A stretch of DNA of 25,278 bases from the NCBI GenBank assembly GCA_023228185.1, contig JALOBQ010000005.1:1-25278 (forward strand). Reading direction: 5' to 3'. The stretch is from Candidatus Omnitrophota bacterium. GTDB taxonomy: Bacteria; Omnitrophota; Gorgyraeia; Gygaellales; Profunditerraquicolaceae. Position numbers and translations under genes: made by a program. The notes beneath the pieces were generated by a model, which was not told the origin of the DNA, did no database searches, and saw nothing but the letters and a program-made list of their open reading frames with translations. Shown one piece after another: positions 1 to 6,920 of this stretch. Numbering within the stretch: position 1 is the stretch's first letter; each line of letters opens with the position of its first letter.

Positions 1-52
1 ACTGTAAATCTGTTGCACTTGTGCTTCAAAGGTTCGAATCCTTTCCTGCCCA
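1..52 (+). tRNA. tRNA-Tyr (GTA), 5' end cut by the window edge
   Basis: The 3' part of a class II tRNA is visible. The anticodon GTA is at 4-6. A long variable arm follows, with a GCAC/GTGC stem at about 14-27. The T arm is at 28-44 (AAAGG / CCTTT around a TTCGAAT loop), the 3' acceptor strand at 45-51 and discriminator A at 52. A long variable arm with GTA fits bacterial tRNA-Tyr. The acceptor 5' strand and D arm lie outside the window. CCA is not encoded. Confidence 0.9.
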
Positions 53-68
53 CTGTTTTTAGTAACAG

Positions 69-131
69 GAGTTAGTTGCTAGGTTTTAGGTGCTTGGTAG
101 TTAAAACCTAACACCTATCACCTAGAACCTA
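69..131. repeat. Bipartite inverted array of 7-bp units
   Basis: Nine consecutive heptamers keep one phase. The left ones end in TAG or a variant (69-103). The right ones end in CCTA (104-131) and read as the reverse complement of the left type. Pieces at 80-92 and 119-131 form an imperfect inverted repeat, so the array could fold into a long hairpin. It fills the gap between tRNA-Tyr and tRNA-Gly. Two arrays of the same 7-bp periodicity, with a different core, lie inside valS. It is probably a copy of a dispersed short-repeat family; no function is known to me. Confidence 0.7.
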
Positions 132-135
132 AATC

Positions 136-206
136 GCGGGAGTAGTTCAGTGGTAGAACAATAGCCTTCCAAGCTATATATGGGGGTTCGATTCCCCTCT
201 CCCGCT
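136..206 (+). tRNA. tRNA-Gly (TCC)
   Basis: A complete cloverleaf is visible. The acceptor GCGGGAG (136-142) pairs with CTCCCGC (199-205), with discriminator T at 206 as is usual for glycine tRNAs. The anticodon stem is 161-165 / 173-177, with anticodon TCC at 168-170. The T arm is 182-198 with a TTCGATT loop. CCA is not encoded. The gene ends only 13 bp before the next start codon, so it may share a transcript with that gene. Confidence 0.97.
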
Positions 207-219
207 TAAAGTAAAAAAT

Positions 220-969
220 ATGCCGGAAACTTTTTTACAGCCGATCTTTATCGACGCTTTTGACTTGGATGACGCGTGGTTCCAGTGCCTTTCGACAATA
301 TTGGATAAAGGCCATGTTTATACGATTACCCGCGGCAGTTACGAAGGCCAGAAAAGGCTGGAATTTGATTTTATCACAATTCGCGTGAAAAAACCCGGGC
401 ACCAGATTATTCCGATTATTCCTGAAGGCATGGGCATTCCGGCGCCTACGGATATGGATTATATTCAGGGTTATTTGAGCTACCTGCTTACCGGCGCAAA
501 GACCGAGACTGAAGATTATACTTATGGCGAGAGGTTAGTAGATCCTAAAGTTAGGTTAAAACAAAATGTTGACGGTAAAGAATTGATTCGCGAAATGCCT
601 TTAGGCGTAAATCAGATAGAAGAAGTAATTAAGATGTATAAAGATAAGGGCCCGGGTACAAATCAGGCGACCATGGAAATCGGTATGCCTTCGGATATAA
701 AATTGATTGATCCGCCTTGTTTAAGGTTGATTGATACGCGCCTGCGTTACGGAAAATTGAATTTTATACTTTATTTCCGCTCCTGGGATCTTTGGGGAGG
801 TATGCCTTCTAATTTAGGAGGTTTGCAACTGGTAAAAGAATATATGGCGCAGGAAATCGGCGTAGCAGACGGCGAGATTATCGCCGTAAGCAAAGGATTA
901 CATCTTTATGATTACGCCTGGGACCTGGCGAAATTACGTACTAACAAAACACAACTGGCGATAAAATAA
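220..969 (+). CDS. Thymidylate synthase family protein, methanogen-like type
   Basis: This 249-residue protein resembles thymidylate synthase (dUMP to dTMP with methylene-tetrahydrofolate). The spacing of key residues matches E. coli ThyA exactly: nucleophile C167 in a PPC motif, R187 and D190 in FRSWD, N198, H228 and Y230 (E. coli C146, R166, D169, N177, H207, Y209). N198 is the residue type linked to dUMP rather than dCMP use. Differences are also visible. The residue after the cysteine is Leu instead of His. The Arg pair expected about 20 residues before the cysteine is Thr-Asn (147-148). The overall wording (FRSWDLWGG, GLQLVKEYMA) recalls the divergent methanogen family. No clear Shine-Dalgarno precedes the ATG, which starts 13 bp after tRNA-Gly. 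gpsA follows after 2 bp. The fold call is firm; the exact substrate is inferred. Confidence 0.82.
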   Translation: MPETFLQPIFIDAFDLDDAWFQCLSTILDKGHVYTITRGSYEGQKRLEFDFITIRVKKPGHQIIPIIPEGMGIPAPTDMDYIQGYLSYLLTGAKTETEDYTYGERLVDPKVRLKQNVDGKELIREMPLGVNQIEEVIKMYKDKGPGTNQATMEIGMPSDIKLIDPPCLRLIDTRLRYGKLNFILYFRSWDLWGGMPSNLGGLQLVKEYMAQEIGVADGEIIAVSKGLHLYDYAWDLAKLRTNKTQLAIK

Positions 970-971
970 TA

Positions 972-1970
972 ATGTCTAAAATCAAAATTGGCATATTAGG
1001 CGACGGAGGCTGGGGCACGACTTTAGCGGTGCTGCTTTCTCAAAATGGCCATCAGGTTACATTATGGGGGGCATTCAGCGAATATACCGCGCAAATAAAG
1101 AAGACTGGTTTCAATTCCAGATTTCTGCCGGGTATTAAATTGCCGCGCAATATTAAATTAACAAATGACCTTAAAGAAGCGGTGTTAGATAAAGAGATCG
1201 TTGTTTTAGCCGTCCCTTCGCAGTATAGTAGAAGCGTGCTTAGAAAAGTCCGCTTTTGTGGAATAAGCGTAAAATCCATTTATTTAAGCGTTACCAAAGG
1301 AATTGAAATAAGTTCTTTAAAAAGAATGTCGGAAGTAATCAGGGAAGAGTTAGGCGGCGTAAAAATAGCTGTGCTTAGCGGCCCGACGATTGCCGGCGAA
1401 GTCGCCCGCAAAATACCTACCACAGCTGTTGTCGCAAGTGCAAGTAAAGGAATCCGTAAATATATACAAAAAGTATTTACCACAAGTTCATTTCGGGTTT
1501 ATACTAATCCTGATGTTATTGGCGTGGAGTTAGGCGGAAGTTTAAAAAATGTGATTGCTATCGCTTGTGGAGTTTCCGACGGCTTAAAATTCGGTAGTAA
1601 TACTAAGGCGGCGATATTATCCAGGGGCCTGGCGGAAATTTCCCGTTTGGGCGCGGCAATGCATGCTAAACATAAAACTTTTAGCGGGATTAGCGGTTTA
1701 GGCGATCTGGTAACAACTTGTGTTAGTTTACAAAGCAGGAATCGCTTTGTCGGCGAGCAGATCGGCAAAGGCAAGACATTCAAAGAAATATCCAGGCATA
1801 TGCAATCGGTTGCCGAGGGCGTGCCTACGGCAAAATCCGCTTATACTTTAAGTTTAAAATATAAGGTGCAAATGCCGATTACCAGAGAAGTTTATTTATT
1901 GCTTTATAAGAATAAATCGCCGCGCCAGGCAGTAAGCGATCTTATGTCCAGGCAAAGCAAAGAAGAGTAG
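972..1970 (+). CDS. gpsA: Glycerol-3-phosphate dehydrogenase [NAD(P)+]
   Basis: This cytosolic enzyme reduces dihydroxyacetone phosphate to sn-glycerol 3-phosphate, the backbone for membrane phospholipids. At 332 residues it has the family's usual length. The N-terminal Rossmann motif is GILGDGGWGTTLA (residues 7-19). LSGPTIAGE lies at 135-143. The catalytic lysine is K192 in the ELGGSLKNV segment, and the C-terminal substrate-binding block has the FSGISGLGDL motif. It starts 2 bp after the thymidylate synthase homologue and is very probably co-transcribed with it. It is followed by hairpin-rich DNA and tRNA-Pro, so transcription may end or be processed there. Confidence 0.96.
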   Translation: MSKIKIGILGDGGWGTTLAVLLSQNGHQVTLWGAFSEYTAQIKKTGFNSRFLPGIKLPRNIKLTNDLKEAVLDKEIVVLAVPSQYSRSVLRKVRFCGISVKSIYLSVTKGIEISSLKRMSEVIREELGGVKIAVLSGPTIAGEVARKIPTTAVVASASKGIRKYIQKVFTTSSFRVYTNPDVIGVELGGSLKNVIAIACGVSDGLKFGSNTKAAILSRGLAEISRLGAAMHAKHKTFSGISGLGDLVTTCVSLQSRNRFVGEQIGKGKTFKEISRHMQSVAEGVPTAKSAYTLSLKYKVQMPITREVYLLLYKNKSPRQAVSDLMSRQSKEE

Positions 1971-1992
1971 GCATTTAAAATTTAAGATAGAT

Positions 1993-2055
1993 AAGTTTGT
2001 ACGGGGCAAGCCCTGTTACAAATTTAGGCACTGAAGATTTAAATTTGTAACGGGG
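1993..2055 (+). promoter_or_regulatory. Two mutually exclusive hairpins before and into tRNA-Pro
   Basis: The segment 2011-2025 can pair in two ways. Upstream it pairs with 1993-2006, giving a stem capped by a CAAG tetraloop (core GGGG-CAAG-CCCT). Downstream it pairs with 2041-2055, giving 15 pairs with one G-U and a 15-nt loop. The downstream hairpin would take up the first five bases of tRNA-Pro. The GGGGCAAGCCC core resembles a widespread palindromic repeat, so this may be a degenerate repeat copy. It could also act as a gpsA terminator or a tRNA-leader switch; no U tract is present. Confidence 0.45.
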
Positions 2056-2125
2056 GATGGCTCAGTTTGGCTAGAGCGCTTGAATGGGGTTCAAGAGGCC
2101 GAGAGTTCAAATCTCTCTCCCCCGA
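2051..2125 (+). tRNA. tRNA-Pro (GGG)
   Basis: A complete cloverleaf is visible. Acceptor strand 2051-2057 (CGGGGGA) pairs with 2118-2124 (TCCCCCG), with discriminator A at 2125. C1-G72 is the usual first pair of bacterial proline tRNAs. The D arm is at 2060-2077. The anticodon stem is 2079-2083 / 2091-2095, with anticodon GGG at 2086-2088. The T arm is 2101-2117 with a TTCAAAT loop. CCA is not encoded. The last 18 bases occur again, exactly, at 2215-2232. Confidence 0.96.
2108..2125. repeat. 18-bp direct repeat, copy 1 (inside tRNA-Pro 3' end)
   Basis: This stretch covers the T loop to the discriminator of tRNA-Pro and is identical to 2215-2232. The identity stops at both edges. A duplicated tRNA 3' end is the usual footprint of site-specific insertion into a tRNA gene, although the spacing here is only 107 bp. 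Confidence 0.85.
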
Positions 2126-2232
2126 AAGATTAACAAAGGTAGAGAGTTTCCCGCCAGATAGTTTGAATTGTGAGCGGGATCCCGTTTCCAAAATAAAAAA
2201 TTAGAGAAACGGGACAAATCTCTCTCCCCCGA
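2126..2232. repeat. 107-bp inverted-repeat element with a tRNA-Pro 3' end copy
   Basis: The element ends with the second 18-bp copy (2215-2232). Between the copies there are two stems. TCCCGC (2149-2154) pairs with GCGGGA (2174-2179). TCCCGTTTC (2180-2188) pairs perfectly with GAAACGGGA (2206-2214) across an A-rich 17-nt loop. GGGATCCC at the junction (2177-2184) is itself a palindrome. No open frame of note is present. This is a possible miniature mobile element or the scar of an integrated element. Confidence 0.55.
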
Positions 2233-2308
2233 CATTAATAATTAGTGCTGCCACTAAAACGCTGGTAACTTTAACTAAAGTAAATATTATTTTAAAAAGG
2301 GAGGTAAA

Positions 2309-2668
2309 ATGAATTATGGCGGTCCGGAAAGACGAAAGTTTCCTAGAGCTAACGGTAGATTCATTATCTCTTACCGTATTCTTGAGAATAACGGCAATAC
2401 GGATATTTCTCAGAGCAAAAATTTAAGCTTAGGCGGAATGCTATTAACAACAAATACCCAATTTTCACCGGGGACTAATCTGGCTTTAGAGATTCGCCTG
2501 CCTTTTGACCCTAATCCAATCATGCTGATTGGGAAAGTATTGGAGTCTAAGGAAATTACCAAGAATATTATTTACGATACGCGGCTTACTTTTTTGGCGA
2601 TTGACGAAAGCCACCGCAAAATAATTAACGAAACAGTCACTTACTATGTAAAAAGGGGTAACCCGTGA
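2309..2668 (+). CDS. PilZ-domain protein (putative c-di-GMP receptor)
   Basis: A 119-residue single-domain protein. PilZ domains bind cyclic di-GMP through an RxxxR motif and a (D/N)xSxxG motif. Here these are R9-R13 in ERRKFPR and N38-G43 in NLSLGG, both intact and about 25 residues apart, as is usual. There is no signal peptide or membrane segment, so it is probably cytosolic. It has a strong Shine-Dalgarno (GGGAGGT) just before the ATG. It leads a long operon of amino-acid, cofactor and repair genes, overlapping hom by one base. Its target is unknown. A 14-bp palindrome (ACTTTA-AC-TAAAGT, 2268-2281) lies about 27 bp upstream and could be an operator. Confidence 0.88.
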   Translation: MNYGGPERRKFPRANGRFIISYRILENNGNTDISQSKNLSLGGMLLTTNTQFSPGTNLALEIRLPFDPNPIMLIGKVLESKEITKNIIYDTRLTFLAIDESHRKIINETVTYYVKRGNP

Positions 2669-3960
2669 TGAGAAAAGTAAATATTGGAATAATCGGTTTT
2701 GGTAATGTCGGTTCAGGCACCGCGAAAATCCTGCTTTCGCGCAAAAGTTTCCTCGCTCAGAAGATCGGCGTGGAAATCAATATCAAAAAAGTTTGCGATA
2801 AAGATATCACTTCTAAAAGAAATGTTTCTTTAGATAAGAGCATTCTTACGCGCGATGCGTCAGCCATTCTTAATGATCCGCAAATCGATATCGTGGTTGA
2901 ATTAATGGGGGGCGTCCATCCGGCTAAAGAATTTATACTGGAAGCCTTGAAAAAAGGCAAAAACGTAGTTACGGCAAATAAAGCGTTATTATCTGAATGT
3001 GCCCAGCAATTATTCCGTGAGGCTAATGACCGGGGCAGGAATATTTATTTTGAAGCTTCTGTGGGAGCCGGGATACCGATTATCAAATCTTTACGCGAAG
3101 GTTTGGTGGCTAATAAATTTAACGCTATCTTTGGTATTGTTAACGGTACCTGTAATTACATACTTTCTCAAATGTCGGCCACACATTGTTCTTTTTCCCA
3201 GGCGTTGAATGAAGCTAAAGCAAAAGGTTTTGCTGAAAGCAATCCTACTTTAGATATTGATGGGCTGGACGCGGCGCATAAATTAATACTTTTAACTTAT
3301 CTTGCTTTTGGTAAATTAGTCACATTAAAAGATGTTTTTGTGGAAGGCATATCGCATATTTCTTCGGCAGACGTGAATTACGCACAGGAATTAGGTTATC
3401 AGATCAAACTTTTGGCAATCGCGAAAAAAGAATCTGATGAATTAGAAGTCAGGGTACATCCGACATTTTTACCGAATAATCATTTACTTTCTTCCGTAGG
3501 CGGCGTATTTAACGCGATTTACGTTTCCAGTGATTTAGCCGGTGATTTGATGTTTTATGGCCCCGGAGCCGGCCAATTATCCGCAGCTAGCGCTGTAGTT
3601 AGCGACATTGTTGACCTTACTCAGGATATTAAAGCCGGATTATTCCGCCCGACCTTAAACAGTGTTGAAGATACTTTGCTAAAAAGAGTGCGTAAGATTG
3701 ACGAATTTGAAAGCCGCTATTATATCCGTTTTTCAGCGCTTGATAAACCGGGTGTTTTAGCCAAAATATCCGGCATTCTGGCGAAATTCGGCATCAGCAT
3801 CGCTTCTGTAACGCAGAAAGAAAAACAAAAAACTCAAATTGTGCCTATCGTGATGTTGATCCATGAGACTAAAGAAAAAGATCTGCATCAGGCTTTAAGC
3901 ATCATTGACCGCCTGGCGGAGATTAAAGAGAAATCTGTGGCAATCAGGGTAGAGGTGTGA
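2668..3960 (+). CDS. hom: Homoserine dehydrogenase with C-terminal ACT domain
   Basis: It reduces aspartate semialdehyde to homoserine, the branch to threonine and methionine. The N-terminal NAD(P) motif is GFGNVG (residues 10-15). NKALL at 104-108 supplies a conserved lysine (K105). The catalytic block GFAESNPTLDIDGLDAAHK ends in K205. Residues from about 350 to the end form an ACT domain (ALDKPGVLAKISGILAKFG), the usual site of threonine feedback inhibition. I chose the ATG at 2668, which overlaps the PilZ stop codon by one base; a GTG at 2665 is in frame and would add one residue. An A/G-rich AAAAGGGG lies about 10 bp upstream. At 430 residues it has the normal length. The next gene, threonine synthase, starts 1 bp later. 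Confidence 0.97.
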   Translation: MRKVNIGIIGFGNVGSGTAKILLSRKSFLAQKIGVEINIKKVCDKDITSKRNVSLDKSILTRDASAILNDPQIDIVVELMGGVHPAKEFILEALKKGKNVVTANKALLSECAQQLFREANDRGRNIYFEASVGAGIPIIKSLREGLVANKFNAIFGIVNGTCNYILSQMSATHCSFSQALNEAKAKGFAESNPTLDIDGLDAAHKLILLTYLAFGKLVTLKDVFVEGISHISSADVNYAQELGYQIKLLAIAKKESDELEVRVHPTFLPNNHLLSSVGGVFNAIYVSSDLAGDLMFYGPGAGQLSAASAVVSDIVDLTQDIKAGLFRPTLNSVEDTLLKRVRKIDEFESRYYIRFSALDKPGVLAKISGILAKFGISIASVTQKEKQKTQIVPIVMLIHETKEKDLHQALSIIDRLAEIKEKSVAIRVEV

Positions 3961-3961
3961 A

Positions 3962-5050
3962 GTGCAAAAACAAGCCTATAAAGGGTTAATTGATAAATAT
4001 AAAAAATATCTTCCGGTAACTAACAAAACTCCCGTAGTTACCTTGTGCGAAGGGAACACACCTTTAATCTTCGCTCCTGCTTTAAGCCGTTTAATCGGTA
4101 AAGAAGCGGAAGTTTATCTAAAATATGAAGGCCTGAATCCAACAGGGTCATTTAAAGACCGCGGTATGACTTTGGCGATATCTAAAGCCTGTGAAGAAAA
4201 AGCCAGCGCGGTTATTTGCGCTTCAACCGGAAATACTTCAGCGTCAGCAGCAGCTTACGCGGCTAAAGCCGGAATAAAATGCGTTGTGCTTATTCCTAAT
4301 GGCGCAATCGCTTTAGGGAAATTAAGCCAGGCATTGATCCATGGAGCAAAAGTCTTGGCTATCGACGGTAACTTTGACGATGCTTTGGACCTGGTAAAAG
4401 AAATCGCGCAAAATTATCCCATAAAAATGGTCAATTCCCTTAATCCATACCGTATTCAAGGCCAGAAAACAGGGAGTTTTGAGATTTGTGATTATTTTCA
4501 CCAGGCGCCAGATTTTCAATTAATGCCCGTCGGTAATGCCGGTAATATTACCGCCTACTGGAAAGGGTATAAAGAATATAAAGCCGTAGGTTTAATCGAT
4601 CATCTGCCGAAAATGCTTGGTTTCCAGGCAAAGGGTTCGGCTCCGATAGTGATAGGCAAACCAATAAGAAAACCACATACTATCGCGACGGCAATTCGCA
4701 TCGGTAATCCGGCAAGCTGGCAATCTGCTTTAGAGGCGCGCGATGAATCCGGCGGATTAATTGATATGGTTTCAGATAAAGAAATACTACAAGCCTACAG
4801 AATATTAGCTCAAGAAGAGGGAGTTTTCGCTGAGCCGGCAAGCGCGGCTTCCGTGGCTGGCCTCTTAAAATTAGGCGCCAAGGGATATTTTAAAAAAGCA
4901 GCTCATCAATCAGGCAAAAAGTTGCGCATGGTTTGTATCCTTACCGGCCACGGCTTAAAAGATCCTGACCGGGCGATAAAATCAGTGCGTCCGCCAAGAA
5001 GCGTTAAGGCTAAACTTAAGGTTATCTTAAAAGAAATTGGTTACGCGTAA
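3962..5050 (+). CDS. thrC: Threonine synthase
   Basis: A PLP enzyme that converts O-phosphohomoserine to threonine, the last step of the pathway. At 362 residues it has the length of the short bacterial ThrC class. The PLP lysine is K65 in GLNPTGSFKDRGM. The phosphate-cup motif CASTGNTSASAAAYAA follows, and GSFEICD and the C-terminal LTGHGLKDPD segment match the family. The start codon is GTG at 3962, with AGAGGTG just upstream inside the end of hom. It lies directly downstream of hom. No GHMP-type thrB is present, which matters for the identity of the gene at 5701. Confidence 0.96.
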   Translation: MQKQAYKGLIDKYKKYLPVTNKTPVVTLCEGNTPLIFAPALSRLIGKEAEVYLKYEGLNPTGSFKDRGMTLAISKACEEKASAVICASTGNTSASAAAYAAKAGIKCVVLIPNGAIALGKLSQALIHGAKVLAIDGNFDDALDLVKEIAQNYPIKMVNSLNPYRIQGQKTGSFEICDYFHQAPDFQLMPVGNAGNITAYWKGYKEYKAVGLIDHLPKMLGFQAKGSAPIVIGKPIRKPHTIATAIRIGNPASWQSALEARDESGGLIDMVSDKEILQAYRILAQEEGVFAEPASAASVAGLLKLGAKGYFKKAAHQSGKKLRMVCILTGHGLKDPDRAIKSVRPPRSVKAKLKVILKEIGYA

Positions 5051-5669
5051 GAAAATTTTAATTACCGCCGGCCCGACATGGGTGGCCATTGACAATGTTC
5101 GGGTGATCAGCAATATCGCTACCGGCTGGACAGGCATACTATTAAGCAAGTTATTAGCGGATAAGAAAGCTGATGTCACGTTATTACTTGGGCCGGCTGA
5201 AGCAACTTTCAGCGACAAACGCGTTAATATTATCCGTTTCAGATTTTTTGAAGAATTAAGCGTTCTTTTAAAAAATGAACTCAAAACAGGCAGGTTTGAC
5301 GCGGTAATACATTCAGCTGCCGTGTCCGATTATAAACCTAAAAAAGTTTATCGGAAAAAAGTTTCCTCGTTACTTAAGAGTTGGGGGATCAAACTTATTC
5401 CGACGCCTAAATTAATCGATCAATTCAGCCGCGCCGGAAATAAGATCTTAAAAGTCGGTTTTAAATTCGAGCCGGCGATTAACGATAAGCGCCTGATTTC
5501 CGAGGGTAAACTTTTAAGAAAAAAATCCCATCTTGATCTGGTGGTAGCTAATTCGATGGGTAAAAACGGCTACCGGGCGTTTATTACTGGAGAAAAGACG
5601 ATCGGCCCGTTTGCTAGTAAAATTGTTATGGCGAAAAAGTTATGCGAATTATTGGATAAAACATTATAA
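5037..5669 (+). CDS. coaB: Stand-alone phosphopantothenate--cysteine ligase (CoaB domain)
   Basis: The 210-residue protein matches the CoaB half of the usual CoaBC (Dfp) fusion, which joins cysteine to 4'-phosphopantothenate using CTP in bacteria. Visible motifs are ILITAGPTWVAIDNVRVISN (7-26), whose R22 and N26 correspond to catalytic R206 and N210 of E. coli, then AAVSDYKP, a following lysine-rich segment, GFKFE, and LDLVVAN near the C-terminus. The decarboxylase half (CoaC) is absent and must be encoded elsewhere. The usual SSG after the Asn is ATG here. The start codon is TTG at 5037, overlapping thrC by 14 bp; no ATG gives a full domain. Its place between threonine genes is odd, but the same operon also carries coaX. 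Confidence 0.85.
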   Translation: MVTRKKILITAGPTWVAIDNVRVISNIATGWTGILLSKLLADKKADVTLLLGPAEATFSDKRVNIIRFRFFEELSVLLKNELKTGRFDAVIHSAAVSDYKPKKVYRKKVSSLLKSWGIKLIPTPKLIDQFSRAGNKILKVGFKFEPAINDKRLISEGKLLRKKSHLDLVVANSMGKNGYRAFITGEKTIGPFASKIVMAKKLCELLDKTL

Positions 5670-5700
5670 CGAAACATTTATTTGAGAGGTTAATTAATTT

Positions 5701-6906
5701 ATGAAATATGCCGTTTTAGTCGCCGATGGAGCAGCTGATTATCCGATAGAAGAATTGGGCGGCCGCACGCCTTTAGAAGCGGCGCGCACTCCTAATTTGG
5801 ATTATATCGCTAAACACGGTAGATTGGGCAGGGCGCGCACTATACCTTTAAAAATGACTCCTGCTTCGGATGTGGCAACTCTTTCCATACTCGGATATGA
5901 CCCTAAAAAATATTATTCCGGTAGAGCTCCCCTGGAAGCGGCTAATTTAGGCGTGGAGATGGAGGATGATGATGTGGCATTTCGTTGTAATTTGATCACC
6001 GCTTCAGGCGACATTCTCACTGATTATAGCGCCGGCCACATTAGTTCGGCTGAAGCAAAAAAACTTATTGAAATTATTAATCTTAAACTTGGCAGCAATA
6101 AAATATCTTTTTACCCCGGTATAAGTTATAGGCATTTAATGCTTTTTAAGCGAGGCGCTGAGCAGCACTTGCAACTTTTAAAATGCATACCGCCGCACGA
6201 TATATCCGGAAAAAGTATTTCTAAGAATCTTCCTAAAGGCGATAACGCGGATCTGATCATTAAATTAATGGATGATTCACGTCAAATATTAGGTGGCCTT
6301 GAAATTAACCAGGTGCGCGTGGATTTAAAAGAAAACCCCGGCAATATGATCTGGTTGTGGGGCCAGGGTAAAAAACCGAATATGCCGAAGTTTGCCGATA
6401 AATTTGGTTTATCAGGAAGTGTAATTTCTGCCGTGGATTTAATTAAGGGGTTAGGGAAAATTTTAGGGTTGAATGTGATTAACGTGCCCGGTGCCACAGG
6501 TTATTATGATACGGATTATCAAGGCAAGGCGAATGCCGCGATTAAATCACTGGCGGATAATGATTTTGTTTTTGTCCATGTTGAAGCTCCTGATGAGGCT
6601 GGCCATAACGGTGATTTAAGAGAAAAAATCACTGCTATCGAGAGGTTTGACCAGATGATTGTGGGGTCTATTCTTGAGCATTTTAAGAAAAAAAGCGGTT
6701 TTAGGATTATGGTTTTGCCGGATCATGCCACGCCGGTAGCTTTAAAAACGCATACTGCCGGATTGATTCCTTTTGGGATTTTCGGCAAAAACATTGTCTC
6801 GCGGGGATTTTCAAATTATAGCGAGAAAGAAGCGGAAAAATCCGAATTAGTTTTTGAAAAAGGCTCTGACTTAATGGAATATTTTATAAAAAATAAGGAA
6901 GCTTAA
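5701..6906 (+). CDS. Phosphoglycerate-mutase-like protein, proposed homoserine kinase
   Basis: This 401-residue protein belongs to the alkaline-phosphatase-fold, cofactor-independent phosphoglycerate mutase family of archaeal type (ApgM). Visible are the first metal-site segment VADGAAD (7-13), the nucleophile region TPASDVATLSILGYDP with S56, HVEAPDEAGH, and a late PDH. A subgroup of this family (the one I recall as TIGR02535) is proposed to be a homoserine kinase because it sits among threonine genes in genomes without ThrB. Here it lies between thrC and lysC, two genes after hom, with no other kinase candidate, so that reading is favoured. Glycolytic mutase activity is the alternative. It has a good Shine-Dalgarno (GAGAGGT) about 10 bp before the ATG. 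Fold certain, substrate inferred. Confidence 0.8.
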   Translation: MKYAVLVADGAADYPIEELGGRTPLEAARTPNLDYIAKHGRLGRARTIPLKMTPASDVATLSILGYDPKKYYSGRAPLEAANLGVEMEDDDVAFRCNLITASGDILTDYSAGHISSAEAKKLIEIINLKLGSNKISFYPGISYRHLMLFKRGAEQHLQLLKCIPPHDISGKSISKNLPKGDNADLIIKLMDDSRQILGGLEINQVRVDLKENPGNMIWLWGQGKKPNMPKFADKFGLSGSVISAVDLIKGLGKILGLNVINVPGATGYYDTDYQGKANAAIKSLADNDFVFVHVEAPDEAGHNGDLREKITAIERFDQMIVGSILEHFKKKSGFRIMVLPDHATPVALKTHTAGLIPFGIFGKNIVSRGFSNYSEKEAEKSELVFEKGSDLMEYFIKNKEA

Positions 6907-6920
6907 TTTTGGAGAAACAA

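Noticed and set aside
2268..2281. Palindrome ACTTTA-AC-TAAAGT before the PilZ gene as a defined operator
   Set aside because: A 14-bp AT-rich palindrome can arise by chance and I cannot connect it to a known regulator. It is mentioned only in the PilZ entry.
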